Origin: a candidate division KSB1 bacterium
GTDB lineage: Bacteria > Zhuqueibacterota > Zhuqueibacteria > Zhuqueibacterales > Zhuqueibacteraceae
Direction of reading: 5' to 3'
DNA length: 64,000 nt
Assembly: GCA_034506175.1 (NCBI GenBank)
Contig: JAPDQB010000021.1
Location: 1-64,000 of the forward strand
The notes under the pieces are model-generated. The model made no database searches. It saw nothing but the letters and a program-made list of their open reading frames with translations, and was not told the origin of the DNA. Below, in pieces: positions 8,881 to 18,670 of this stretch. A program made the translations under genes and the position numbers. Every line of letters starts with the position of its first letter. Positions within the stretch are counted from its first letter, which is position 1.

Positions 8881-9882
8881 ATGACTTCGCGTGAACGAGT
8901 TTTGACGGCGATGACCGGCAAGCGTCCGGATCGTGTGCCGCTCAATTTTTTTGCGGGTTGGAACATTGCCGTCCGCGAAAAAGTGGCGGCGTGTTACGGC
9001 AGCGTCGAAGCGTTTTGCGAGCTGATGCACATCGACGCCGTGACCGGCGTTTTGCCGCGCTTTCCCTTTGGCGGGGCCGAGAAACATGCACAGATCATGG
9101 ATTTGGATCACTATCTCGAGCTCGAACCGGATGATCCGGCTTCGCCGGCGATTCTCGATACGCCGTGCGATCAGGTGCTCAACATGACGGTCAATCAAGC
9201 TTTGCGTTATCATGAACAAGAGAAGGCGGTTTTTTGTCATGCCTGGGGCGTTTTCGAGTTGTCGCAATTTCTTTACGAACACGACGGCTTGCCGGGAACG
9301 GAGCAGGCCTTGCTCAACATGGCCGCCGAGCCGGAGAAAACGCGTCGCATGTTTTTCAAGCTGGCAGAATGGACAGCGGATTGCGTCGGGAATGCGATCA
9401 AAGCCGGAGTGGACGTCATCGAGCTTTCGGATGACTGGGGGCAACAGCGCACGATGATGTTCAGCCCGAAAATGTGGTGGGAGATGATTTATCCGGCGAT
9501 GAAAATTATCGTGGATCGCGCGCGTCGTTATGATGTTCCCGTTCTTTTGCACAGTGATGGCGACATCACATTAGTCTTGGATGGCGTGATCAAGCTCGGG
9601 GTGAAAGGATTGCACCCGGTGCAGGAATCTTCCGGCATGTCGCCGCAAAAAACGCGTGATAGACTTGGCCCGAACTTTTGCATCATGGGCGGGCTGGATA
9701 CGATCACAGCGCTGCCGGTGATGACGCCCGCTGAAATCCGCGCCGAAGTCGAGCGCGTTTTTTCCATTCTCAAAGACAGTGGGCCTTACATTTTTTCAGG
9801 GTCGCACATGATTCAGGATGATACCGATATAGAGGTGGTTGTTGCGGCGTATCAACGCGCGTATGAATTGGCGGCGTATTGA
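8881..9882 (+). CDS. Uroporphyrinogen decarboxylase (URO-D) family protein
   Basis: A 333-residue TIM-barrel protein of the URO-D superfamily, starting 'MTSRERVLTAMTGKRPDRVP', the usual opening of the methyltransferase-like branch. 'VLLHSDGDITLVLDGVIKLG' and 'CIMGGLDTI' match family motifs. The paralogous branch includes corrinoid methyltransferases and enzymes of unknown substrate; no other haem-biosynthesis or corrinoid gene is adjacent, so true HemE function is not favoured. It is monocistronic by context: own promoter upstream, repeat array and gap downstream. Confidence 0.82.
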   Translation: MTSRERVLTAMTGKRPDRVPLNFFAGWNIAVREKVAACYGSVEAFCELMHIDAVTGVLPRFPFGGAEKHAQIMDLDHYLELEPDDPASPAILDTPCDQVLNMTVNQALRYHEQEKAVFCHAWGVFELSQFLYEHDGLPGTEQALLNMAAEPEKTRRMFFKLAEWTADCVGNAIKAGVDVIELSDDWGQQRTMMFSPKMWWEMIYPAMKIIVDRARRYDVPVLLHSDGDITLVLDGVIKLGVKGLHPVQESSGMSPQKTRDRLGPNFCIMGGLDTITALPVMTPAEIRAEVERVFSILKDSGPYIFSGSHMIQDDTDIEVVVAAYQRAYELAAY

Positions 9883-9901
9883 AATTGGAAATCGGAAGAA
9901 T
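9881..9901. repeat. 7-bp repeat array (GAAATYG type)
   Basis: Three consecutive heptamers, GAAATTG, GAAATCG and GAAGAAT, begin inside the stop codon of the URO-D family gene. It is a short member of the heptameric repeat class seen across the window. Confidence 0.45.
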
Positions 9902-9915
9902 TTTTTTCCGAGATT

Positions 9916-9967
9916 GACCGGTCACTTAAACTGTATGAGGATTATCAAGCATCCCAGGCGACCGGTC
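9916..9967. promoter_or_regulatory. Paired GACCGGTC palindromes (candidate operator)
   Basis: Two perfect 8-bp palindromes GACCGGTC at 9916-9923 and 9960-9967 lie 44 bp apart, close to four helical turns, immediately upstream of the SDR gene (ATG 9989). This spacing would put both sites on one face of the DNA. No regulator gene is adjacent, so the binding protein is unknown. Confidence 0.35.
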
Positions 9968-9988
9968 TAGAACTCTTAGAAACTTGCT

Positions 9989-10777
9989 ATGAATCCTGTT
10001 GCTCTCATCACCGGCGCGAGCCGCGGCATTGGTCGTGCGATTGCTCTCGCATTGGGCGGCTGTGGCTGCGATTTGGTGGTCAATTTCAGTTCCAATGTCG
10101 AAGCGGCAAGGCAAACCCAAACCGAGGCGATGAGCCACGCGCAGCAGCAAAACAAAAAAATTCGCGCTGAAATTTGCCAGTCCGACATCAGCCGCCGTGA
10201 AGATCGCGCCCAGCTCGTCAATTTTACTCGCGAAAAATTCGGCCGGTTGGATGTGCTCGTCAATAACGCGGGGATCGCGCCAACCGTTCGCGCCGATCTT
10301 CTCGAAACGAGCGAGGAAAGTTTTGAGCAACTGCTCGACGTAAATTTGAAAGGGTCGTATTTTCTCACGCAAGCCGTGGCAAAATGGATGATCGAGCAAC
10401 GGCAGCACGATGCGGCGCGCCGGCCGAAAATCGTCACCATCAATTCGATCTCGGCTTACGCCGCCAGCGTCGACCGCGGCGATTATTGCGTTTCCAAAGC
10501 CGGTTTGGCGATGATGACGAAGTTGTTTGCCGTGCGGCTGGCGGAACACGGCATCAATGTTTACGAGATTCGTCCCGGCGTGATTGCCACAGACATGACG
10601 GCGCCAGTCAAAGAGAAATATGACCGCTTGATTGCCGGAGGTTTGGCGCCGATCAAACGCTGGGGGCAGCCGGAAGATGTTGCCAAAGCCGTCGTGGCGA
10701 TCGCCCTCGACCAGTTTCCGTTTAGCACAGGCGAGGTGATTAACGTTGATGGTGGATTTCATCTGTTGCGATTGTAA
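9989..10777 (+). CDS. SDR-family 3-oxoacyl-ACP reductase-like oxidoreductase
   Basis: A 262-residue short-chain dehydrogenase/reductase. The NAD(P)-binding 'TGASRGIG' is at residues 8-15, 'NNAG' follows near 93, and the catalytic 'SISAYAAS...YCVSKAG' gives the Ser and Tyr-x3-Lys. The C-terminal '[11 protein letters not shown]' is typical of FabG-like reductases. The name in databases would be 3-ketoacyl-ACP reductase, but many homologues reduce other carbonyls and there is no fab context. A pair of palindromes lies upstream. Confidence 0.86.
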   Translation: MNPVALITGASRGIGRAIALALGGCGCDLVVNFSSNVEAARQTQTEAMSHAQQQNKKIRAEICQSDISRREDRAQLVNFTREKFGRLDVLVNNAGIAPTVRADLLETSEESFEQLLDVNLKGSYFLTQAVAKWMIEQRQHDAARRPKIVTINSISAYAASVDRGDYCVSKAGLAMMTKLFAVRLAEHGINVYEIRPGVIATDMTAPVKEKYDRLIAGGLAPIKRWGQPEDVAKAVVAIALDQFPFSTGEVINVDGGFHLLRL

Positions 10778-10820
10778 TCCCACTGCTACGTCCAATGATA
10801 AGGTATCCACAAAAAGCGGT

Positions 10821-11697
10821 GATTCACTTCCATCGCCGCCGCATGTTGTGACAGACGCACTTCGTTGAAGTCGTACATGCAATTCGCCAGAAAATTGTAC
10901 AGCAGATTGCCGGTGAAAGGCGAGGGAACGTCGGTTTGCACGAAATGAACCGCAATCTTGCCGGCGTGAATATCCGCGATAAGAGAGGTGTCGTGCTCAA
11001 GGCTTTCAAATTGCGTTCCTCGATTTCTTCGGGCGTGAGCGAGAGCAACTGCTCGAGGCCGGGTGGGCGATCGGTATCGATAAAGCGCAGCATCAAGCCG
11101 TCGTCGTCAAACTGGCTTTGCACTTCGACGCCGGTCAGCTCTTCCATTTTATGTTGCAGAGCAAAGGCCCAGGGCGCGTTGACTTTGCCGCCGAAAACGG
11201 AATGAATGAACAAACGCGGGTCGCCGATTTCGTCGTAAAATTGCTCGACGATGATTTGTTGATCGGTCGGCAGCGCGCCGGTGCTGTCGATTTGCTTGTC
11301 AAAATGCGCCAGCAGATTTTCGGCGGACCAGCGATCCATCGCAAAATTCTCCATCAGCCAATTTAAAGCTTCCGGCAAAGCCAAGCGCTCCTGCACTTTG
11401 CGCCGAAACGCACCGACGCGCAAGCCGGTTTCGTAATCACGATAAAAAGAGTCGCCGCGCCAGAAGGGGGGACGCGGGCGTTCGGCATGAGCCGGCGTCA
11501 CCCAAAAGCGATCATGCTCGATGCTGGTGATGCGCCATTCCGAAGAGCCGAGATAAAAAATATCGCCGATGTGCGACTCGAAAACAAACTCTTCTTCCAT
11601 CTCGCCAACCTTGATATTGGTGTCGGCAATGTACACGCCGTAGTAGCCGCGGTCGGGAATGGTGCCGCCGTTCATGATCGCCCCTTGCCGCGCGCTT
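10821..11697 (-). pseudogene. Decayed partial copy of the Lhr-type helicase gene
   Basis: This stretch is a close copy of part of the intact helicase gene at 20150-23101 (compare 20475-21545). It covers the winged-helix and downstream core region, starting at 'IMNGGTIPDRGYYG', but lacks both helicase RecA domains and the last 110 or so residues. About 210 bp corresponding to 20636-20845 are missing, and the reading frame changes at that junction ('LSTTP' then an unrelated tail). Most differences from the intact copy fall at third codon positions, so the copy seems to have diverged under selection before it broke. It reads as an open frame 10824-11921 but cannot encode a working helicase. Confidence 0.85.
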
Positions 11698-11940
11698 CGC
11701 TCACTTCCACGCCGGCAAGAAATTTCGCGCCAAGCCGAAGCCCGGGATAAGATCGCGGCAAATTCGCCATCAGCTCTTTCGCCACAACCGTTCCGATGAG
11801 GCGGCAATTGGGCGCAAGCCTCAGTTCGGCGCCGGCGGTTCGGGTTCGGCAGCGGCCTCACGCGCTTTCTCAGGCGGCAAAGGCTTGCAGGCAAGCCCAA
11901 ACGTGCTAATGACAACGACAAAAATGAAAATAGACGGCAT
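11698..11940 (-). pseudogene. Broken small lipoprotein-like gene
   Basis: From the ATG at 11940 the frame reads a hydrophobic N-terminus 'MPSIFIFVVVISTFGLAC' followed by a Pro/Glu/Ala-rich segment, and stops at 11821 after 39 residues. A second frame continues across the stop with 'RLAPNCRLIGTVVAKELM' and ends exactly where the helicase fragment begins. The simplest reading is a frameshifted lipoprotein gene cut by the join to the helicase fragment. The family is not recognised. Confidence 0.35.
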
Positions 11941-12293
11941 CAACGTACGATTTCCAAACACCAAAGAGGTGGCATCTAAAAAAATAAACTGTGGGAAAGT
12001 TACCGCGAGAGGTGAGAAATCGGTTAGTCCCTTAAAAAATCCCTAGCGGCCAACAGTTAGAAAAGACGCAGAGGGCGTCATCACATCCTTGTCTTGCTCC
12101 CCCGTCACCCCGGTTAAATACAATTTAATTGATCGCAACTGGGAGGTACGAACACGAGAAACGATTTGGCGGAAAAACGCCTCGCGATTGGTTGGGACAG
12201 AAGGGAAAGCTGAGGAGCAGCGCAGTATGCGTTTAATGATTTTAATTATTGGGAGTGTTACTTACCGTTGGATCGTTACAATTTTTTTTCCCT
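11941..12293. other. Intergenic stretch without recognisable gene
   Basis: About 350 bp between the broken lipoprotein gene and the 3' end of the secreted propeller gene. It contains a small hairpin (GACGC/GCGTC near 12065-12080) and short open frames with no recognisable features. I see no RNA gene. Confidence 0.4.
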
Positions 12294-13697
12294 TTACCTC
12301 ACCACCATCCATTTCCTCGTCACCCGTTGTCCGCGCCATTCCGCTTGAATGAAATAAATTCCCGCCGAGAGCTTGTTGCGGTCGAGGGGCAGCGCGACGC
12401 TTTGTTCGCCGGCAGCAAGGCGCATTTGCCAACTTGCCATTTCCTGTCCGATCACGTTGAATAGGCGCGCGGTGAAGCGATCGGCGGCCGGCAAGCTGAC
12501 GCGCAAAAGCAACGGTTGGTTTGCCGCCGGATGAAATGGATTGGGGAAATTCGCAGATATTTGAAAACTCGCCGGTGCGCGCGGCGCTTCCGTCGCGTTG
12601 ACTCTTAGTCGGGGAAAGCGGTAAACCCCGGTCCCAGCCGTGGCGAGGTAAACGTGTTGGCTGTCTGCCAAATCAAAAACCAGACTGCTGACGCCCTTGA
12701 TGAGGTTGCCGGGAGCGACGGCAGTCCAATTCTCACCGCCGTTTCTGCTTTCGTATAGGGCGAAGAGATCATTGTCTGAGGCGCCGCCGGCAAAAATTTG
12801 ATTGGGCCGCTGCGGATTGATGGCCAACGCCTTGAAAGCGACGCCGGGATTTTGCAGCGTGGTCAACCTCCAACTCTTGCCGGCATCATGGGATTTGATG
12901 ATCGCGTGATTCAACGCGGCGTAAACGATGCTCGTGTCAACGGGATGCAGCGCCAGCGCCCGGCATTCATCGGATCCTGCCACGGCGGGGCTGCGATCTT
13001 CCCAGTGCTCTCCGGAATCGATCGAACGAAGAATGAATGGGATTCGAACGCCCAGGTTGTTCAGCCGATAGCCGCCGGCCCATGCTTCGTTTGCAAGGTT
13101 TGAGAAGGTCGATCGCAATTTCGTCGCCAGGGCGAGAATATTCGTGGACGGCGCTTGCCAAACAAGTTTCCAGTTTTCCCCGCGATCTGGCGATCTCCAG
13201 ATTGAAGCCGGTGCCGCCGCAAACGCAGTGACAAACGTCGGCCCAATCGGCTGGCACACGTCGATTCCGGCCAGCGCATTGATTTGTTGAGTCGCCGTGC
13301 GGTCGATCCCGTCATCCGAGGGCTTCCATTGCCCTTTTTTCGTGCACGTGTCCGGGCGTTGTTGATGGAAATAAATCAGGGCCGTGTCGCTGCGGGCCGG
13401 GTTGGGTATGCTGCCGGCGAGAATGCCCTTCCAACAAATCAGCGGGCAAACTGTATGAAAAGCGAAAATCGAAGTGAGCGTCTTCGCCGGTACGCCGAGA
13501 TGAACCCAGCCGGAATCCGGTTCGCCCAACCAGCGGCGATAGGCGCCGTCGTTTTCAGTTGCGGCGTAAAGTGAGCCCCCATAAAAGTGCATTGCCGTCA
13601 CGGTCTTGCCTTCCAAACCGAACGGCTCGAGCTGCTGGGCGGCCGACGTGCCGGTGGCCAGCCAAACACAGAGGAGTGCGCCAACGCAGCGACGCAT
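12294..13697 (-). CDS. Type IX-secreted BNR/Asp-box beta-propeller protein
   Basis: A secreted protein of 467 residues from the preferred start at 13697 (an upstream in-frame start at 13796 exists). 'MRRCVGALLCVWLATGTSAAQ' is a signal peptide. The body has repeated Asp-boxes: 'RSPDRGENW', 'RSIDSGEHW', 'KSHDAGKSW' and 'ESRNGGENW', the pattern of VPS10/sialidase-like propellers. The last 80 residues form a type IX (Por) sorting domain, opening 'ANFPNPFHP' and ending 'SAGIYFIQAEWRGQ'. It is therefore exported across the outer membrane and attached or released by T9SS, as known for FCB bacteria. There is no catalytic signature of sialidase; binding or structural function is likely. Confidence 0.8.
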   Translation of the reverse strand: MRRCVGALLCVWLATGTSAAQQLEPFGLEGKTVTAMHFYGGSLYAATENDGAYRRWLGEPDSGWVHLGVPAKTLTSIFAFHTVCPLICWKGILAGSIPNPARSDTALIYFHQQRPDTCTKKGQWKPSDDGIDRTATQQINALAGIDVCQPIGPTFVTAFAAAPASIWRSPDRGENWKLVWQAPSTNILALATKLRSTFSNLANEAWAGGYRLNNLGVRIPFILRSIDSGEHWEDRSPAVAGSDECRALALHPVDTSIVYAALNHAIIKSHDAGKSWRLTTLQNPGVAFKALAINPQRPNQIFAGGASDNDLFALYESRNGGENWTAVAPGNLIKGVSSLVFDLADSQHVYLATAGTGVYRFPRLRVNATEAPRAPASFQISANFPNPFHPAANQPLLLRVSLPAADRFTARLFNVIGQEMASWQMRLAAGEQSVALPLDRNKLSAGIYFIQAEWRGQRVTRKWMVVR

Positions 13698-13858
13698 GAT
13701 GCTTTGGCCCGATCTTTTAACCGCGAGGGAGATCGCGCCTCGGGCTTGCCGGCTGGTGAATCCGGGGCCGCTTGCTTTCTGGGCATAGGTGGACATGAAA
13801 GATCGCCTGATGGTTTAGCGTGATTCTTAACAAACTTACCACCAAAGAACGTGCTGAG

Positions 13859-13993
13859 TTCCGCCCGACGATGAATCATCGGGCTCAGAGGTGGAAGCGT
13901 GATAAATCACGCTAAAAAACCGAGGATGCTTTAGCCTACGGCCCACAGGCATCCTTTCCACCTCGTAGACCCACGATTCATCGTGGGGCGGAA
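13859..13993. repeat. 135-bp nested palindromic element (REP/BIME-like)
   Basis: Two 38-bp arms (13859-13896 and 13956-13993) are imperfect inverted repeats of each other, beginning TTCCGCCC and ending GGGCGGAA. Each arm holds its own hairpin (CCCGACGATGAATCATCGGG at 13864-13883; CCCACGATTCATCGTGGG in the right arm). Two more hairpins fill the centre: GCGTGATAAATCACGC (13897-13912) and one with AGGATGC/GCATCCT (13923-13955). The folded shape would be a cloverleaf or cruciform. It resembles REP pairs mobilised by RAYT (IS200-like) transposases, but no transposase is present. Confidence 0.65.
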
Positions 13994-14081
13994 TTATTTC
14001 CATTCAGGCCAATTGACTGATTGCTCCTGCTCTTTCTCATACTCTTACTCGCTGTTGAAATTTCTAAAAGCGAGTAAGAGT

Positions 14082-14116
14082 ACGAGTAAAAGTACGAGCA
14101 ACAAGCAACCAGCAAT
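14082..14116. repeat. 7-bp repeat array (NAGCAAY type)
   Basis: Heptamers GAGCAAC, AAGCAAC and CAGCAAT (14096-14116) follow a GAGTA-rich segment (GAGTAAGAGTACGAGTAAAAG). The array ends just before the 3' end of the large secreted protein gene. The same words occur in reverse complement (GTTGCTN) at 23065, 28958 and 55291. Confidence 0.6.
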
Positions 14117-14122
14117 CAGTCC

Positions 14123-17100
14123 TTATTTCAACAACGTCATCCGCCGCGTTTCGGTGAAAGCCGCGTTGCCGTCCTTGCCTTGTACGATAATCTTGTACAA
14201 GTAAACGCCGGCGGCCACGAGCTTGCCGGACTCGTCGCGCGCGTTCCAGCGCAGGGTTTGCCGTCCGGCGGGCATTTCGCGATCGACCAACCGGCGAACA
14301 AGCTGGCCGTTGGCATTGAAAATATTCACCGTCACCTTGCCTGCTTCCGGCAGCGCGAAGCTGATTATCGTGCTCGGATTGAATGGGTTGGGATAATTCT
14401 GCGCCAACTCGTAGCTGGTTACCGGTTGCTCGTTGCCGGTGATCTCAACATCAGCTTCGGATTCATCCTCTTTGGGCAGACTGGGGGAGCTGTGATGGAA
14501 GAAACTGGCGCCGTTGGACACCTCGATTTTCTTGGCGCAAATCGAGCCTTTGAACTGGCTCTTTTGCCCCAGCGTCACCAGAGTACTCGGCGCGATGATG
14601 GCGCCGCGCACCACCGCCTTGGCGCCGATGTTAACGGTGCTGCCGCTCATGGTGAGAAATCCAACTTGCGTGCTCGCCATCGGTCCGGCGGGTGTGATGA
14701 CGACCTTGGCGCTTTCGCCAAAGCTGAGATTGCCCACCACATTGATCGTGATCGGTCCGGCCGCCACGTCGCAGATCAGCATGGTGGAACCGTTCAGCTC
14801 CAGTTTGCTCATGAAATAAACGCCGCTCGACAAGAACAACTTGCTGCCATTCAACACCCTGACCTCGGCATAGGCGCCGGGCGGCAGCGTGAGTGATTTG
14901 TTTTGGCTAAGCAGAATGCTTCCCAAGCCAGCGGCAAAAGAGAGCGTGGGCAGCGGGATTCTGGCTACCGGCGCAATGGTGACGGCGCCGGTGACTCTGG
15001 CATTGCCAAGAATGCTGACGTGATTGCCCGCGGTCGCATCGCCCACAACGGTATTTTTGGAGCGAATGAGAATACCATTGACCGCCGTGAGATTGCCTTT
15101 CACCACGGTGGGCCGGCCAATCTCGAAGTTGATGTTGGTGTTCGAATGCAGGTTCCCTTCACCAACCGTCGGGGCGTTGAGATGGATGTATTCATTCGTC
15201 AGGAAAACCCCATCGTGCACCGTAATCGTCACCTCATCCGTGGCTTCACAGCCTCTGGCGTCCGTCACCAACACCGTGTAAGTCGTGGTGACAATTGGAC
15301 GAGCTTTGGGGTTGGCTGCAGTCGGATTATCCAAGCCGGTGGTGGGAGTCCAACTGAAAGTGTAAGGCGGTGTTCCGCCGGTCGCCGTCGGGGTGCCGCC
15401 AAGGGTCACGGTTTGGCCGACGCAGATGAAGCGATCGGCGCCCGCATCCACGGTCGGCATGCCGCCGCCATCGGTGCAAACGGTCGGCGAAATAAACAGC
15501 GAGGCGCATTGGAAAGTGCCGACGTCCAGCGTGGCAGTATCCTGAATTCGGAGCGTCCACGTTCCATTGACTTGCGTGCCGGACTTGCCGTTGAACGCGG
15601 TCAGCGGAGACTCCGGACGGAAAGCTCCGACGAATGGAGCAGCCCCGGAGCTGATGGGTGTTGGGGCAGCATCATCAAACGTCGTTCGCAAGCTTTGTGG
15701 ACTGCACGCTGCGCCGAAATTGTCACCGCTGCCGCCTCTGTTGTTCGACAAAGCGACGATGGTCCCGTCGGGCGAAATCAGCGAGATCACCAGATCGCCA
15801 TCGAACGTATGAAGCAGATGAAGGGATAAGGTGACTTTGGCAATCGCACCGGTGAATCCGGACACTGCAATCGGGATATTCGTCGTCGCGACATCGGGAA
15901 TGGGTGTAGACGTATTATTGTCAAACGAAATGGCCGTGCCCGGGCTGCCGGATTGTAAAGTAAAATTCGCCACATCCGGCCCGCCGGCGTAGTTGAGGGT
16001 CAGCGTAAATTGAACCGGCGTTCCACATACGAAGCTTGGTGAGGTGAAAATGGTGAACGCTGTGGTGTTGGTTCCGCTTGCACCAGGAGCAAGATTCGGA
16101 TAAGATTGCGTCGCTTGCAAGACGGTGACCTCGGGTGTGCTGGTTGAAAGCGTCGCGGTCACGCCGGTTGCCGTCGCGCTGCCATTGTTCTTGACCGTGA
16201 CGAAAATTCTGTTGCACTCGTTGAAGTCAATCACGCCATTGCCGTTCCCGCCGCTCAGGGTGGAAGAAACGAAGTCGAGAATCGGGCCTGGACCACCCAG
16301 GGGGAACTTGGCAAAGCGCACGTTCGCATTCTTGCGCGTCGGCACGGCGATGCTCTGATCGCGGTTGTCACCCCAGGTTGAATAGAAAAAGTTGTTGTCC
16401 GCCGCCATCATGTCGTAGTCGCCCATGTAAACACTGTTGACAACGGGATCGACGCCAAAAACCGGCGGGAATTGCGAGCTGATGCGGAAGTTTGGACCGA
16501 ACGTCACGGTTGAGCCTGAGATTGTTGCGGTGACGCCCCAGTATTCAATATTGCGGTCTGCCGGATCGTTCCGATTATCATACCAGGCAACGGCGAGTCC
16601 GCTGCCGTCCGGCCGCACGGCAATAGCCGGAAAATATTGCGCCCGCGACGTGCCATCATCATTGAGTCCGATCGCAGCGCTCCAGGTTGTCCCGCCATCG
16701 GTCGACATCCGGAAGAAAATATTACCGCGATCGCCGCCCGTCGTAGCGGTAGTCGGGTCGTTATAGACAACGTAAAGATGGCGACTCACCGGATTGACCG
16801 CGACCTGTGGAAAAGAGTTGGACCGGAAACCAGCCACCAAGTTCAAACCACCATTGGTAACCGTCGAGGTCAGCCTCGTGACGCTGATTTCCGGGCCGAA
16901 AGTCACACCAAAATCCGTGGATTTGCGCATCCGGATCTGGCGCGGCGTGAAGTTTTGATCATACCAAAAAACATACACGGCATGATCGGGTCCAACGGTA
17001 ACAAATGCGCCTTGCACGTTGCTCGGGCTTGCAGCCTTGATAAGCAGACCCTCGGGCTTGGCGTGAAGGTGGCGCCATGATCGAGGGAGCGGGTAAAGCG

Positions 17101-17868
17101 GATGCCGCCGCCTGTGGAAGCGAAATCTCGAACCACCAGATATACATTTCCCTGTCCTGGGCCAGGAAAATTGTCCACAGCAATCCATTCTTTATCCTGG
17201 AATCCTGTGGCGCCGGGCACACCTTGCGTCGGCGCCATCCAGGTTGCGCCGTCGTCATCCGAGCGGAACACGGCAATGCCGTTTCCTGAAAACTGCAGCG
17301 TTGAAAAGTAAATCCTTCCGGTGACATTATTGCGCGCCAGAACGGGATCGCCCGCGTCACCGGTTGGGTTGGTTGGGAGCGTTCCGCCGTCGACCCACGT
17401 CGAGCCGCCGTTCGCCGAGGTGGAGAAGCCGGTGAATTTAGAGGCGCCGCCGATAAACGAGCCTGAATCGTTGAAGCCGACGATGATGTTGGAGCCTGAT
17501 CCCAGGACAATGGCTGTTTCGCTCTGGGTGTCTTGAGCGGTGGCATCGGCCGTGGCGTCATTCACGAGATTGTTCGCGAGAGCTGAGAACAACGTCCCGC
17601 CGCCGCTCGAACCAATCTTTCCCAAGCCGCTTCTGGGTGCACTGCCCTTTTCATCCGCAGGACGTTTCTCCCCGGGGCGCGGGCCCAGCTCCGCGTCCAG
17701 CATGGTGCGCGCCGCTCCCGAAAGACGATCGAAGATGGCAGGATTGTTGTAGATTCTTTGATGTTCCGCATCCTGCGAGAATGCGGCACCGGCGAACATG
17801 AACAGGCTGCCAAAAAGCATGGCGCCCGCCAAACACGTACCGGCAAGAGTTTTGGTAATGCTTTTCAT
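14123..17868 (-). CDS. Large type IX-secreted multidomain protein (frameshifted)
   Basis: One gene read in two frames that join near 17050; one missing base in the CCCGAGGG stretch restores an open frame of about 1248 residues. The start at 17868 has AGGAAA upstream and a signal peptide 'MKSITKTLAG...FAGAAFSQ'. In order: a sialidase/BNR-like propeller with Asp-box turns ('GGSTW', 'DDGATW', 'TDGGTTW'), a CARDB-like domain, a P-domain ('HTFDGDLVISLISPDGT'), a PKD/Ig-like domain ('VDAGADRFICVGQTVTLGG'), a beta-helical region of short Gly/Asn/Ile/Val repeats like polymer-forming or adhesin folds, and a type IX sorting domain opening 'LAQNYPNPFNPST'. The role is probably surface adhesion or glycan binding. 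The break may be a sequencing error or a pseudogene. Confidence 0.75.
14414..14441. repeat. 7-bp repeat array inside the secreted-protein gene
   Basis: Four consecutive heptamers, GCTGGTT, ACCGGTT, GCTCGTT and GCCGGTG, encode on the - strand the linker 'TGNEQPVTS' just before the type IX sorting domain. The words match the intergenic GTTGCTN arrays. Confidence 0.5.
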
Positions 17869-18670
17869 AACTCGTTTCCTTGTTTTTTGGTGAAAAATCA
17901 TCAAGGGATTTGCATTCATGCCGAGCAACGTCCATGCTCTTTAAAAATCCGTTTATAGTGGAATTTTTTTGTATGCCGGTCTCACCTCCTAACTTCGCAT
18001 GGTTTGTAGTGAAAATAAGTTTCCAAAGAATCATGTGAATACTCAGCTTACCCTTGCCTGGGGAAAACGCGGTCAATTCCTGGCGGGAGGTTTACAACTC
18101 GAGGGGTTTTAAAGAGGTGGGTGGCGCGGTGGATGCAAAATTTTCGCCGCGCCATTTGGGGAAGAAGCCTATCTGCTCTTCCCACAGCCTAATTTAAACA
18201 AAACGCAATTATTTTGTGTGATCGGAAAGCAAGAAATTAAATAAAGCGTCCCCCGTCCAAGGACAACTGCTCCCAAAACCGATTTGGAAACAGCGTCCCC
18301 GAGGCGGTAGGGGTCTGCCAATCAATAGTTCTCCAAGTTTCAGTGGCCCCATCCGTGGGCAGATCGGAATATTTTCTCGTTTAACAGAAGCAAAATCGGG
18401 CAGGTACGACGAGTGAGAATCCCTCTCACGGGCCTGCCAAGCGGCAGCCAGGAAAGTTGACGAGACAACCACCCACCCCCCAAGCTTTTGCTCTCGTCTT
18501 ATACTTTTCCCCTTATGTCGCTCCGTACAATCAACAACTCAGCCAATTTCGCAAAAGAACCTCAACTGTTCTTGCTTATTGCTACAACTTAAAACACGCG
18601 GAGCGCTTTGCGGAAAAAATTCCGGAAAATTTTTTGATTTGCCGGTGTTACTGCCATCAGATGTGCTGAA
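17869..18670. other. 800-bp intergenic region with strong hairpins
   Basis: No convincing gene lies here. Structured segments are TGGCGCGG/CCGCGCCA (18122-18129 with 18147-18154) and a nested hairpin at 18399-18438, in which GGCAGG/CCTGCC encloses GTGAGA-ATCCC-TCTCAC. An open frame of 87 codons on the - strand (18209-18472) has no recognisable features. An unrecognised structured RNA is possible. Confidence 0.35.

Noticed and set aside
12089..12352. Open frame of 87 codons in the gap before the propeller gene
   Set aside because: Composition is not protein-like and it runs into the 3' end of a convincing gene on the other strand.
18209..18472. Open frame of 87 codons on the - strand
   Set aside because: No domain, no ribosome binding site and overlap with the structured hairpins.
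18399..18480. Cobalamin-type riboswitch
   Set aside because: The region has strong hairpins but lacks the B12-box pattern, and no cobalamin gene follows.
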